64,000 nucleotides of DNA from Duganella sp. sic0402. Lineage in GTDB: Bacteria; Pseudomonadota; Gammaproteobacteria; Burkholderiales; Burkholderiaceae_D. The notes beneath the pieces are model-generated. The model ran no database searches and had not been told where the DNA came from. It saw only the letters and a program-made list of their open reading frames with translations. The stretch's first letter is position 1; each line of letters opens with the position of its first letter. Shown here one piece after another: positions 47,471 to 55,735 of the stretch. A program made the translations under genes and the position numbers. The stretch is taken from assembly GCF_019219065.1 (NCBI RefSeq), contig NZ_JAHUWK010000001.1, positions 248,001 to 312,000 of the forward strand. Direction: 5' to 3'.

Positions 47471-48207
47471 GCCAGCAGATCAACCTGTTCAATCCCATCT
47501 TCCTCAAGCAGAAGAAAATTTTCACCGCCTTGCCGATGGTGCAGGCGCTGGGCGTGATTCTGGCCGGCGCCTTGCTGCTGACCTGGTACGCCAGCAGCAG
47601 CGTGGACGATCTGGAGCAGTCCGCAAATGACGGCAAGGCTGTGCTGGCCAAGCGCGAACAGCAACTGACCAAGGCCAAAGCGCAGTTCACGCCGCGCGCC
47701 AAGGATGCCCGCCTGGCAGCTGAGCTGGCGGATGCAGAAACCGAGCTGAAGGCACTGAGCAATGTGTCGGCGGTATTGCAGGGCGGCGCGCTGGGTAATA
47801 CCGCTGGCTATGCCGAGTATTTCCGCGCTTTCTCGCGCCAGAGTGTGAGCGGCTTATGGCTGACCGGCGTCAGCATCACTGGCGCCGGCACCGATATTGG
47901 CCTGCAGGGCAGGGCCATGCAGGCGACCTTGATTCCGAATTACATTTCCCGTTTGACCGGTGAAAATGTCTTGCGCGGCAAGACCTTCGCCAGCCTGGAG
48001 ATCGGACGCCCGCAAGCCCAGCCGGCGCCGGCCGAGGCTTCAGCCTCGGCGCCAGCGACTTTGGCCGCCGTGCCCGGCATTTCGGCGCCTGCGGCCGCCG
48101 CACTTGCGCCCGCGCCGGTCGCATCGCTCACGCCAGCAGCGCCGGCAGAGCCACGCTTCGTTGAGTTCAGCCTGCAATCGACGGTCGTGCAGGAGGCCGC
48201 CAAATGA
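47467..48207 (+). CDS. PilN-like MSHA biogenesis protein
   Basis: 246 residues: short cytoplasmic start QQINLFNPIFLKQKKIF, the hallmark of PilN-type proteins that docks on PilM. Then one membrane helix (about 19-41), a periplasmic coiled coil (VDDLEQSANDGKAVLAKREQQLTKAKAQF), a ferredoxin-like domain and an Ala/Pro-rich tail. It overlaps mshI and the next gene by 4 bases each. In Vibrio this corresponds to the second half of MshI or a separate MshI2. Confidence 0.83.
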   Translation: MSQQINLFNPIFLKQKKIFTALPMVQALGVILAGALLLTWYASSSVDDLEQSANDGKAVLAKREQQLTKAKAQFTPRAKDARLAAELADAETELKALSNVSAVLQGGALGNTAGYAEYFRAFSRQSVSGLWLTGVSITGAGTDIGLQGRAMQATLIPNYISRLTGENVLRGKTFASLEIGRPQAQPAPAEASASAPATLAAVPGISAPAAAALAPAPVASLTPAAPAEPRFVEFSLQSTVVQEAAK

Positions 48208-48965
48208 AGCAACAATGGATTAAGCTGAGCACCAAGCTGGATGCGATGACGCTGCGTGAGCGCGTGATGATCTTTGCCGCCGCGCTGGCTGCCATGCTGT
48301 TCCTGCTGTATATGGTCGCGGTGGAACCGCTGCTGAACAAGCAGCGCTTGCTGGAGATGCAGCTCAAGACCCAGCAAAACCAGATTACCGGCATTGAGCT
48401 TGAAATCTCCGCCAAGGCACAAGGCTATGTGGTTGATCCGGACGCCGGCACGCGTGCTCAGCTGAAAACGGTGCAACAGCAGATCGATACCACCAGTGCC
48501 GGCCTGATGGCGGTGCAAAAAGGTTTGGTGGCGCCGAACAAGATCGCGCCGCTGCTGGGGCATCTGCTGCGCGGCAATGGCAAGCTCAAGCTGATGTCAA
48601 TGAAGACGCTGCCAGTGACCGGCCTGAACGAAGTAGTGCAGCCGGAAGCCGCTCAAGTCGCCGCCGGCGCCATCGATACGGTGGCTGCGGTCGCCGGTGT
48701 AGTCTCGCCTGGCCAGGCGTCCGCGTCGGCGCAGGCCAAGCCGGCCAGGTCCGCGAAACCGCGCGAGCTGCTCTACCGCCATGGCGTGGAAGTGGTGCTG
48801 CAAGGCAGCTACCTCGACATGATAGGCTATATGGAAGCACTGGAGGCTTTGCCGGTGCAGCTGTTCTGGGGCAAGGCCCAACTGGACGCCCAGCATTACC
48901 CGAACTCGCGTCTGACGCTGACCCTGTACACGCTCAGCCTGGATGAGAAATGGATGAAATTATGA
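48204..48965 (+). CDS. mshJ: MSHA biogenesis protein MshJ (PilO/GspM-like)
   Basis: 253 residues: cytoplasmic N-terminus, a membrane helix (MIFAAALAAMLFLLYMVAVEPL, about 23-45), a coiled coil (LNKQRLLEMQLKTQQNQITGIELEISAKAQGY) and a periplasmic domain ending YMEALEALPVQLFWGKAQLDAQHYPNSRLTLTLYTLSLDEKWM, typical of PilO/MshJ. It pairs with the PilN-like protein in the inner-membrane alignment complex. ATGA overlaps occur at both ends. Confidence 0.85.
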   Translation: MKQQWIKLSTKLDAMTLRERVMIFAAALAAMLFLLYMVAVEPLLNKQRLLEMQLKTQQNQITGIELEISAKAQGYVVDPDAGTRAQLKTVQQQIDTTSAGLMAVQKGLVAPNKIAPLLGHLLRGNGKLKLMSMKTLPVTGLNEVVQPEAAQVAAGAIDTVAAVAGVVSPGQASASAQAKPARSAKPRELLYRHGVEVVLQGSYLDMIGYMEALEALPVQLFWGKAQLDAQHYPNSRLTLTLYTLSLDEKWMKL

Positions 48966-49297
48966 AACGCACTCTGTGCCTCTGCCTGTTGATGCTGAAC
49001 AGCGTCGCCAGCGCGCAAACACTGGCCGATCCGACCCAGCCCCCGCCGGAATCGCGCCTGCTGCCGAATGTTGAGGCGGATGTACAGGTAACACAAGGCC
49101 CCGTGCTGCAATCGGTGCTGATCGGATCGGGTGGCCGCGAGGTCGCCGTGATCGATGGCCAGACGGTGCGCAAGGGGGAAAAGTTCAATGGCGCCACGCT
49201 GATCAAAGTCAGCAAGAACCAGGTGGTGCTGCAAAATGGCAGGGACAAGCAGATTCTGACGCTGTTCCCCGAAGTGGCCAAGAAAGCCGCACATTAA
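48962..49297 (+). CDS. mshK: MSHA biogenesis protein MshK
   Basis: The ATG at 48962 overlaps the mshJ stop and gives 111 residues with a signal peptide (MKRTLCLCLLMLNSVASA). The mature protein opens LADPTQPP and contains LQSVLIGSGGREVAVIDGQTVRKGEKFNGATLIKVSKNQVVLQ, a PilP/GspC-like HR-type beta domain matching MshK. It should link the inner-membrane complex to the secretin. It is followed without a gap by mshL. Confidence 0.86.
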   Translation: MKRTLCLCLLMLNSVASAQTLADPTQPPPESRLLPNVEADVQVTQGPVLQSVLIGSGGREVAVIDGQTVRKGEKFNGATLIKVSKNQVVLQNGRDKQILTLFPEVAKKAAH

Positions 49298-51100
49298 ATG
49301 CGAAGAATGCTTATGCAAAACATCCTGACTATCGCCGTTGTGGCGTCCGCGCTGCTGCTGGCTGGCTGCAAGACTCCGTCCACGCGCGATACCTATGACA
49401 AGATCAGTACCGAGGTGAATACGGCCGCTACCAAGCCATCCACCGTGACCCAGAATGAAGCCGTGTCGGCTGCCTTATTGCCGCCGGTGTCGCAGCTGGG
49501 CGAGCAACTGCCGAAAGCGCGCGCGGTGCTGGAAGAACGTTTCAACGTGTCGTTCAACAATGTGCCGGTGCAGCAGTTCTACAATTCCATCGTGGCGGGC
49601 ACCCGCTACAATATGCTGATCAATCCCGAGGTCACCGGCAATATCACCGCCAACCTGAAAGACGTGACCTTGTTCGAGGCGCTGGATGCGATCCGCGAAC
49701 TGTATGGCTACGACTACAAGATAGAAGGCACGCGCATCTACATCCGTCCGCTGACCATGCAGACCAAGATGTTCAAGATTAACTACCTGACTGCGATCCG
49801 CAAGGGCGTGTCCAGCCTGCGCGTGTCGTCGACTTCGGTGGCCAATGCCGGCACCAGCAACAGCGGCAGCCAGTCCAACGGTAACAACGGCAGCAACGGC
49901 AGCAACGGCAATAACAATGGTGGCAATGGCAATAATGGCAACGATCAGAACAATCCGAACGGTACGCAGACGCAGCGCGACTCGGCCAATGTCTCCACTA
50001 CCTCGGAAAGCGATTTCTGGTTGGAGCTGAAAACCTCGCTGGAAGCCATCGTCGCCACCGGCAAGGATGGCCGCAGTGTCACCATCAGCCCGCAGTCGGG
50101 CGTGATCGTGATCCGTGCCATGCCGGACGAACTGCGCAATGTCGATATGTACCTGAAGGCCACCCAGCTGTCGGTCGACCGGCAGGTGATTTTGGAAGCC
50201 AAGATTCTTGAAGTGGAGCTGAACAGCAATTACCAGAGCGGCGTCAACTGGGCGGCGTTTGGCAAGTTTGCTTCGGGCGGCAATAACCGCTTCTCGATGG
50301 GCACGCTGCAACCGGACACCACGCTGCGTCCGCTGGGCGCGTCGCTGAGCAGCCCAGGCAACACCGGCCTGATCGCCACGCCGGGCAGCGCGCTGGGCGC
50401 GTCGAGCGAGGCGGTTGGCGCACTGTTCGGCCTGGCCTTCCAGACCAGTAATTTTGCCGCGCTGATTTCCTTCCTTGAGGGGCAGGGCACGGTGCACGTG
50501 CTGTCCAGCCCGCGTATCGCCACGCTGAACAATCAGAAGGCGCTGCTGAAAATCGGCACCGACGAGTTCTATGTGACCGGCGTCAGCACCACCACCAGCA
50601 CCAGCGGCAACGGCACCGGCGTAACTTCGCCGACCGTGACGTTGCAGCCGTTCTTTTCCGGCGTGGTGCTGGACGTGACGCCGCAGATCGATGACGAAGG
50701 CAATATCATCCTGCACGTACACCCATCGGTGAGCCAGGTATCCACCATCAACAAGGCGCTGAATCTCGGCTCGCTGGGCAATTACAACCTGCCGCTGGCG
50801 GCGTCTTCGACCTCCGAAATGGACAGCATGGTGCGCGGCCAGAATGGCCAGGTGGTTGCCATTGGCGGCCTGATGCGCCAAGCCACGACCACCGATAATT
50901 CCGGTCTGCCAGGCGTGGCCAAGGTGCCGGTGCTGGGCGCGCTGTTCGGCAGCAAGAACGAAGTCGTGCAGAAGCGCGAGCTGGTGGTGCTGATCAAGCC
51001 GACCATCGTCGAAACCTCGTCCGACTGGAACCGTGACCTGCTCGATAGCGGCCGCCGCCTGAAAGAGCTGGACCCACGCCGCGCCACAGGACGCAACTGA
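49298..51100 (+). CDS. mshL: MSHA pilus secretin MshL (lipoprotein)
   Basis: 600 residues with a lipoprotein signal (LLLAGC). After N-terminal STN/N0-N1 domains (FNVSFNNVPVQQFYNSIVAGTRYNMLINPEVTGNIT), there is an Asn/Gly/Ser low-complexity insert (about 185-222). The secretin barrel follows: SGVIVIRAMPDELRNVDMYL, VILEAKILEVELNSNYQSGVNW, VHVLSSPRIATLNNQKALLKIG and VAIGGLMRQATTTDNSGLPGVAKVPVLGALFGSK. It forms the outer-membrane pore for the pilus. Confidence 0.95.
   Translation: MRRMLMQNILTIAVVASALLLAGCKTPSTRDTYDKISTEVNTAATKPSTVTQNEAVSAALLPPVSQLGEQLPKARAVLEERFNVSFNNVPVQQFYNSIVAGTRYNMLINPEVTGNITANLKDVTLFEALDAIRELYGYDYKIEGTRIYIRPLTMQTKMFKINYLTAIRKGVSSLRVSSTSVANAGTSNSGSQSNGNNGSNGSNGNNNGGNGNNGNDQNNPNGTQTQRDSANVSTTSESDFWLELKTSLEAIVATGKDGRSVTISPQSGVIVIRAMPDELRNVDMYLKATQLSVDRQVILEAKILEVELNSNYQSGVNWAAFGKFASGGNNRFSMGTLQPDTTLRPLGASLSSPGNTGLIATPGSALGASSEAVGALFGLAFQTSNFAALISFLEGQGTVHVLSSPRIATLNNQKALLKIGTDEFYVTGVSTTTSTSGNGTGVTSPTVTLQPFFSGVVLDVTPQIDDEGNIILHVHPSVSQVSTINKALNLGSLGNYNLPLAASSTSEMDSMVRGQNGQVVAIGGLMRQATTTDNSGLPGVAKVPVLGALFGSKNEVVQKRELVVLIKPTIVETSSDWNRDLLDSGRRLKELDPRRATGRN
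49853..49963 (+). repeat. Low-complexity AAC/GGC/AGC tract inside mshL
   Basis: About 37 codons are almost only Asn, Gly and Ser, built from imperfect hexamer repeats of the GGCAAC and AGCAAC kind. It encodes a flexible linker between the N-domains and the secretin core. Such tracts tend to vary in length by slipped pairing. Confidence 0.7.
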
Positions 51101-51102
51101 TC

Positions 51103-51996
51103 ATGTATAGCAAACATTTCGGCCTGCGCGAGGCGCCGTTCAGCATCACGCCCGATACCAGCTATTTCTTCACCAGCCCGCATTCGCAGGAGGCGCTGAA
51201 TACCTTGCTGGTGGCGGCCAAGAGCGGCGAGGGCTTCATCAAGATCACTGGCGAGGTTGGCACCGGCAAGACGCTGCTGTGCCGTAAATTCATCGCCACC
51301 ATCGGCCCGGATTTTGTCACCGCGTATATCCCCAACCCTTATCTGGAGCCGCGCACGCTGATGCTTGCCCTGGCGGATGAGCTGGAAGTGCCGATGGAGA
51401 AGGATGTCGATCAGCACCAGTTGCTGAAATCGATTACCAACCGCCTGATGGATCTGGCGCGCGAGGGCAAGCAGGTGCTGCTGCTGCTGGATGAGGCGCA
51501 GGCGATTCCGACCGAAAGCCTGGAAGCGCTGCGTTTGCTGACCAATCTGGAAACCGAGAAGCGCAAGCTGTTGCAGATTGTGCTGTTCGGCCAGCCAGAA
51601 CTGAATCAGCATTTGCAGGCGAATTCGATCCGCCAGCTGGCGCAGCGGATTACCTTCCACTATCACCTGGGGCCGTTGTCGCGTGACGACATCGAGTATT
51701 ACATTGCGCACCGTCTGCGCGTGGCGGGCTACACCGGTGGGCGGCTGTTCAATCGCGCGGCGATTTCGCGGTTGTACCAGGCCAGCGGCGGCATACCGCG
51801 GCTGGTCAATATCATGGCCAATAAATCGCTGATGCTGTGCTTCGGCGAAGGCAAGCAGCAGGTGACGCGGCATCACGTCAACCTGGCCGCCAGCGACACC
51901 GTGACGTCGCAACAGCGCGCGCGCTGGCCGTGGATGGCGGCCGGTGTAAGCTTGCTGATCGCCGCTTGCGGCCTGACCTGGGCGCTGACCAAATGA
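51103..51996 (+). CDS. mshM: MSHA biogenesis AAA ATPase MshM (ExeA-like)
   Basis: 297 residues beginning MYSKHFGLREAPFSITPDTSYFFTSPHSQEAL, the ExeA/MshM signature. Walker A is GEVGTGKT (50-57), Walker B is VLLLLDEAQAI, and sensor-type FGQPELNQHL follows. A C-terminal membrane helix (WPWMAAGVSLLIAACGLTWAL) anchors it. The family assists secretin assembly through the peptidoglycan. It starts 2 bases after mshL, and its stop overlaps the next ATG. Confidence 0.92.
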   Translation: MYSKHFGLREAPFSITPDTSYFFTSPHSQEALNTLLVAAKSGEGFIKITGEVGTGKTLLCRKFIATIGPDFVTAYIPNPYLEPRTLMLALADELEVPMEKDVDQHQLLKSITNRLMDLAREGKQVLLLLDEAQAIPTESLEALRLLTNLETEKRKLLQIVLFGQPELNQHLQANSIRQLAQRITFHYHLGPLSRDDIEYYIAHRLRVAGYTGGRLFNRAAISRLYQASGGIPRLVNIMANKSLMLCFGEGKQQVTRHHVNLAASDTVTSQQRARWPWMAAGVSLLIAACGLTWALTK

Positions 51997-53117
51997 GCCT
52001 GATAAATAAAATGCTGCAGGACCTGGATGCACGCGGCGGCGCAGGGGATGCGCCGGTGCCGGATGATATCAAGGCGGTGCCGGTGGCGGAGCGCGATCGC
52101 CGTCCGCTGCTGATCGCCGGCGCGGCCGCTGGCGTGCTGGTGCTGGCGGCTGGCGGCTGGTATGGCTGGCAGTACTGGCAGTCGCATAGCGCGCCGCCGC
52201 CAGGGCCGCCACCAAAAATCGTCGATAACCGGCCGCATCCGGATTCGCTTGCCCAGGGCGAGTCTGCCAATCCCGCCGCGTTGCCCGCAGCTAAGCCCGG
52301 CATGCCGGCGCCAACGCCTGCCGTGGTCGACGCGCCGGGCGCGGGGGCTGCTGCGCAGGAGGCCTTGGATACGCCGGAGCCAGCCTCGGCGCCGGCGCTG
52401 CAAGGCGCCCAGCCGGATGCGTCGCCAACGCGGGCTGCTGCGGCGCCGAAGAGCCGGCGCGCTGCCGACCCTGCGGATGCGGCGGACGCAGCACGTCGGC
52501 GCAAGCCGGCCGCCACGCCGGCGGATGGCATCGTGCAGCACGACCTGACGCCCAAGCAAATGTCGGAAAACAGCTATCGCCGCGCATTGGCGGCCTTGCA
52601 GGAAGGACGCGTCAACGTCGCGCTAGCCGATCTGGATAAAGCGGTGGAACTCGATCCGCGCAACGACGCCGCGCGCCAGACCTACGTCAGCCTGCTGCTG
52701 GAAAACCGCCGCACCGACGACGCCATCCGCCAGCTGCGCCTGGCTCTGGGCGTGGAGCCACGCCAGCCTGGACTGGCGATGGTGCTGGCCCGCCTGCAAC
52801 TGGAAAAAGGCGGCCCGGCGCTGGAGACATTGCTGAAAACCCTGCCGTATGCCGCCAATAACGCCGACTACCTGGCCTTCCTGGCGGGCGTGCTGCAACG
52901 CGAACAGCGCCACACCGAGGCGGCGGAACAATACCGCAACGCGCTGGCGATGGTGCCGGACAACGCCATCTGGTGGATGGGGCTGGGCATTTCGCTGCAA
53001 GCCGACCAGCACCTGCCGGAAGCGCGCGAAGCCTATCGCCATGCGCGCGCTGGCACTGGCCTGACGCCGGAACTGAAGGCCTTTATCGACCGCAAGCTGG
53101 ACCAGCTATCGCGCTGA
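51993..53117 (+). CDS. mshN: MSHA biogenesis TPR protein MshN
   Basis: The ATG at 51993 overlaps the mshM stop and gives 374 residues. They open with the conserved MSLINKMLQDLDARGG, a membrane helix (about 38-62), a long Pro/Ala-rich periplasmic linker to about 175, then TPR repeats (NSYRRALAALQEGRVNVALADLDKAVELDPRNDAARQTYVSLLLE onward). This is the MshN layout, a periplasmic scaffold of the pilus machine. It is the last msh gene; its stop abuts the stop of the convergent HD-GYP-like gene. Confidence 0.9.
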   Translation: MSLINKMLQDLDARGGAGDAPVPDDIKAVPVAERDRRPLLIAGAAAGVLVLAAGGWYGWQYWQSHSAPPPGPPPKIVDNRPHPDSLAQGESANPAALPAAKPGMPAPTPAVVDAPGAGAAAQEALDTPEPASAPALQGAQPDASPTRAAAAPKSRRAADPADAADAARRRKPAATPADGIVQHDLTPKQMSENSYRRALAALQEGRVNVALADLDKAVELDPRNDAARQTYVSLLLENRRTDDAIRQLRLALGVEPRQPGLAMVLARLQLEKGGPALETLLKTLPYAANNADYLAFLAGVLQREQRHTEAAEQYRNALAMVPDNAIWWMGLGISLQADQHLPEAREAYRHARAGTGLTPELKAFIDRKLDQLSR

Positions 53118-54065
53118 TCACAAGCTTGCCTGCATGCCCCAGATCTGCTTCATGCTGAAGCGGGTCGCGGCCTGGTCTTCGCTGAGCCCCTCGGTGATGC
53201 CGCCCAGGCCGGTGTGGATGCAGCGCGGCTGAGCCGGTGACAGCATCGCGCCTGCCGCGTCGCGCAGGTAGTGCACCTGCAAGCCGCTGCTACAGCCCTG
53301 GCGGCGGCTGACCACGCCGATCTCGCCACCCTCCAGCTTCACCAGGCAGCCCGGCGGGAAATCACCCAGCTCGCGCTGGAAACAGCCGGCCAGATGCGGA
53401 TCGACCGGCGCGGCCTTGTCTTCAATCAGATTGCGCAGTGCCAGGCTGGGCAGGATGGACTTGCGATAATTGCGCGCCGACACCTGCGCGCAGTAGCGGT
53501 CGGCAAAGCTCAGCAGCTTGGCGTTCAGCGTGACTTCCGGGCTGGCGATGCCGGCCGGGTAGCCGCTGCCACCATCGTTCTCGTGGTGCATCAGCACGCA
53601 GGAAATCCAGTCGTCATCATCCACGCCGACACAGCGCAGCATGTCGGCGCTTTCTTCGGGATGACGGCGCACGATGGCCATCTCCTCGCTGTTCAGCGGC
53701 GCGGTTTTGCTCTGGAAATTCTCGTGATGGCGCAGCATGCCGACATTCATGGTCAGCGCGGCGGCGGTGACGGTCAGCGTGCTGCTGGCGCTCATTTGCG
53801 TACTGCGGGCGATCACCACGGTCACCACGGCAGTCTCGATACAGTGCCGCACCGCGTAGGTGCCGTTGATCTGGCTGAGAAAAATGCAGGCCAGCGCCAC
53901 ATCGGGATTCAGCGCGACCGCGTGGATGACATCGGCCGCGATCTCGCGGATTTCGCCCTCGGCGTTGTGTTCGTTGCGCAGATTGTGCAGCAGGCGCTCC
54001 AGGCGGCGATTGCACTGGTTAAGCTGGTGCAGCACCGATGGTGACTCATGGTGTGGGTCGGACAT
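53118..54065 (-). CDS. Degenerate HD-GYP domain protein
   Basis: 315 residues, soluble. The GYP half is well kept (MHHENDGGSGYPAG, H160/H161, GYP 168-170; FADRYCAQVS with D189), as is RHPEESADML. At the position of the catalytic HD dyad (normally LHDIGK) the sequence is TMNVGM, so His-Asp is replaced by Met106-Asn107 and the lysine by Met110. Active HD-GYP proteins hydrolyse c-di-GMP through a two- or three-metal centre that needs the HD pair. This one is therefore probably a c-di-GMP or protein-binding regulator rather than an enzyme. Its place beside the MSHA locus suggests pilus regulation. Confidence 0.8.
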   Translation of the reverse strand: MSDPHHESPSVLHQLNQCNRRLERLLHNLRNEHNAEGEIREIAADVIHAVALNPDVALACIFLSQINGTYAVRHCIETAVVTVVIARSTQMSASSTLTVTAAALTMNVGMLRHHENFQSKTAPLNSEEMAIVRRHPEESADMLRCVGVDDDDWISCVLMHHENDGGSGYPAGIASPEVTLNAKLLSFADRYCAQVSARNYRKSILPSLALRNLIEDKAAPVDPHLAGCFQRELGDFPPGCLVKLEGGEIGVVSRRQGCSSGLQVHYLRDAAGAMLSPAQPRCIHTGLGGITEGLSEDQAATRFSMKQIWGMQASL

Positions 54066-54080
54066 TTCTCTATCCCGATC

Positions 54081-55235
54081 TTAAACTTTGGCCAGGCGTT
54101 CCAACGCGAGCGCCAGCGTCTCGTCCTTCTTGGCAAAGCAGAAGCGCACAATGCCGGATTCCTTGCCTTGCTGGTAAAACGCCGAAACGGGAATCGCTGC
54201 CACCTTGATTTCGCTGGTCAGCCATTCGGCGAATTCCGCTTCCGTCTGCTGAGAGATTTTATCGTAGCGCACGCACTGGAAGTAGGTACCGTCGGCTGGC
54301 AGCAACGCAAAACGGGTATTTTTCAGGCCGTCGCGGAACAGGTCGCGCTTGCGCTGGTAGAAGGTTGGCAATTCGAGATACGGTGTCGGATCGGCCATAT
54401 AGTTGGCAATGCCATGCTGCATCGGCGTGTTCACGCTGAAGACGTTGTATTGATGCACTTTGCGGAACTCGGCCGTCAGCGCCGCCGGCGCTGCCACATA
54501 GCCGATCTTCCAGCCGGTGACGTGGTAGGTCTTGCCGAAACTCGATACGACAAAGGCGCGCTCCGCCAGCTCCGGATAGCGGCTGACGGATTCGTGCCGC
54601 TGGCCATCGTAGACCATGTGTTCGTAGACTTCATCCGACAGGATCAGCACGTCGCTGCCGCGCACGATGTCGCTCAGCGCCTGCATATCGGCGGCGCGCA
54701 GCACGGTGCTGGTGGGATTGTGCGGGGTGTTGATGATGATCAGGCGGGTCTTGCTGTTGACGGCGGCGGCCACCTTGGCCCACGGCACGGTATAGCCGGC
54801 TGCACCGACTTCCATTTCCACCGGCACCGGCACGCCGCCGGCCAGCGTAATCGCCGGCACATAGCTGTCGTACACCGGCTCGATGACGATCACTTCGTCG
54901 CCCGGATGCACACAGCACAGGATGGCAGTGGTCAGGCCCTGCGTGGCGCCGGCGGTGACGGTGATCTCGCTGTCAACGTTGTATTGATGGCCGTACAGCG
55001 TGGCGATCTTGGCGGCGATGGCCTGGCGCAGCACCGAGGCGCCGCTCATCATCGGGTACTGGTTGAAATCGGCCTGCATGGCGTCGTTGACGGCGTTCAG
55101 CAAGCTGCGCTCGCAGCCGAAATCAGGGAAGCCCTGGCCGAGGTTGACAGCGCCGGCTTGCGCGGCCAGCTGGGACATGCGGGTGAAAATGGTGGTTCCG
55201 ACTGCTGGCAAGCGTGTCGTCAAGTGTGGCGTCAT
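54081..55235 (-). CDS. PLP-dependent aminotransferase (methionine/aromatic type, YbdL-like)
   Basis: 384 residues of aminotransferase fold type I. The PLP lysine is K235 in SSFGKTYHVTGWKIGYVAAP. Other hallmarks are VNLGQGFPDF, TAGATQGL, NTPHNPTS (substrate-binding Asn) and SDEVYEHMVYDG. The 'FGKTYHVTGWKIGY' block is that of the YbdL/methionine-2-oxobutanoate group and kynurenine-oxoglutarate transaminases. It probably transaminates methionine or aromatic amino acids. It is 29 bases upstream (on the minus strand, downstream) of the PIN gene and may share its transcript. Confidence 0.9.
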   Translation of the reverse strand: MTPHLTTRLPAVGTTIFTRMSQLAAQAGAVNLGQGFPDFGCERSLLNAVNDAMQADFNQYPMMSGASVLRQAIAAKIATLYGHQYNVDSEITVTAGATQGLTTAILCCVHPGDEVIVIEPVYDSYVPAITLAGGVPVPVEMEVGAAGYTVPWAKVAAAVNSKTRLIIINTPHNPTSTVLRAADMQALSDIVRGSDVLILSDEVYEHMVYDGQRHESVSRYPELAERAFVVSSFGKTYHVTGWKIGYVAAPAALTAEFRKVHQYNVFSVNTPMQHGIANYMADPTPYLELPTFYQRKRDLFRDGLKNTRFALLPADGTYFQCVRYDKISQQTEAEFAEWLTSEIKVAAIPVSAFYQQGKESGIVRFCFAKKDETLALALERLAKV

Positions 55236-55264
55236 CGGCTAAAGGCTTGTTGTGGACAGATGAC

Positions 55265-55699
55265 CTATTCTAGCGCAATCCACTTCTCCGGCAACATCAC
55301 CTTGAACATGCCTTCGCGTTCCAGGCGGCGGGCCAGTTTCAGCAGTGCCTTGTCCTTGGTGATCAGTACCTCGGCCTGGGCGTCGCGGGCGATTTCGAGG
55401 AATTTCTGATCGGCCTTGTCGCTGCACACCGGCAGCTTGATGCCCGACTCCGGCGGCGCCACCACCTTGATCAGCGCGTCGAAGCGGGCGGCGGCCAGCG
55501 GGCGACTGTCGTCGTCGAGCGGCAGGTGCTTGTAGTGCAGCACGATGTTGTATTCGTCGCGGCAGTCGGCGCGGGTGACGGCTTCGATCTTGCCGTTTTC
55601 GATGGCACTGACCAGCTTGCTCCAGCGCGTATCGTTGAACACGAACAGATCGAGGCAAACGTTGGTGTCGATAACGACTTTCTTTGGAACAGGTATCAT
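55265..55699 (-). CDS. PIN domain protein, putative ribonuclease
   Basis: 144 residues with the PIN acidic set: D11 (VVIDTNVCLDLFV), E49, D97 (KADQKFLEIA) and D116 (VLITKDKALL). These coordinate Mg2+/Mn2+ in single-strand RNA nucleases. The family matches the 'putative toxin-antitoxin system toxin component, PIN family' group, yet no antitoxin-sized gene lies on either side. Neighbours are the aminotransferase gene and divergent yaaA. It may be a housekeeping RNA-processing PIN protein rather than a toxin. Confidence 0.82.
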   Translation of the reverse strand: MIPVPKKVVIDTNVCLDLFVFNDTRWSKLVSAIENGKIEAVTRADCRDEYNIVLHYKHLPLDDDSRPLAAARFDALIKVVAPPESGIKLPVCSDKADQKFLEIARDAQAEVLITKDKALLKLARRLEREGMFKVMLPEKWIALE

Positions 55700-55735
55700 G
55701 TAGGCTAGTTACGTAAATATGTATTTTGGAATCTT

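Noticed and set aside
49853-49963. Repeat tract in mshL as a CRISPR-like or mobile repeat
   Set aside because: It is an in-frame Asn/Gly/Ser linker with no spacers or flanking repeats.
49475-50881. 468-codon frame antisense to mshL
   Set aside because: Low-complexity His/Arg/Ala-rich translation typical of shadows; the secretin is certain.
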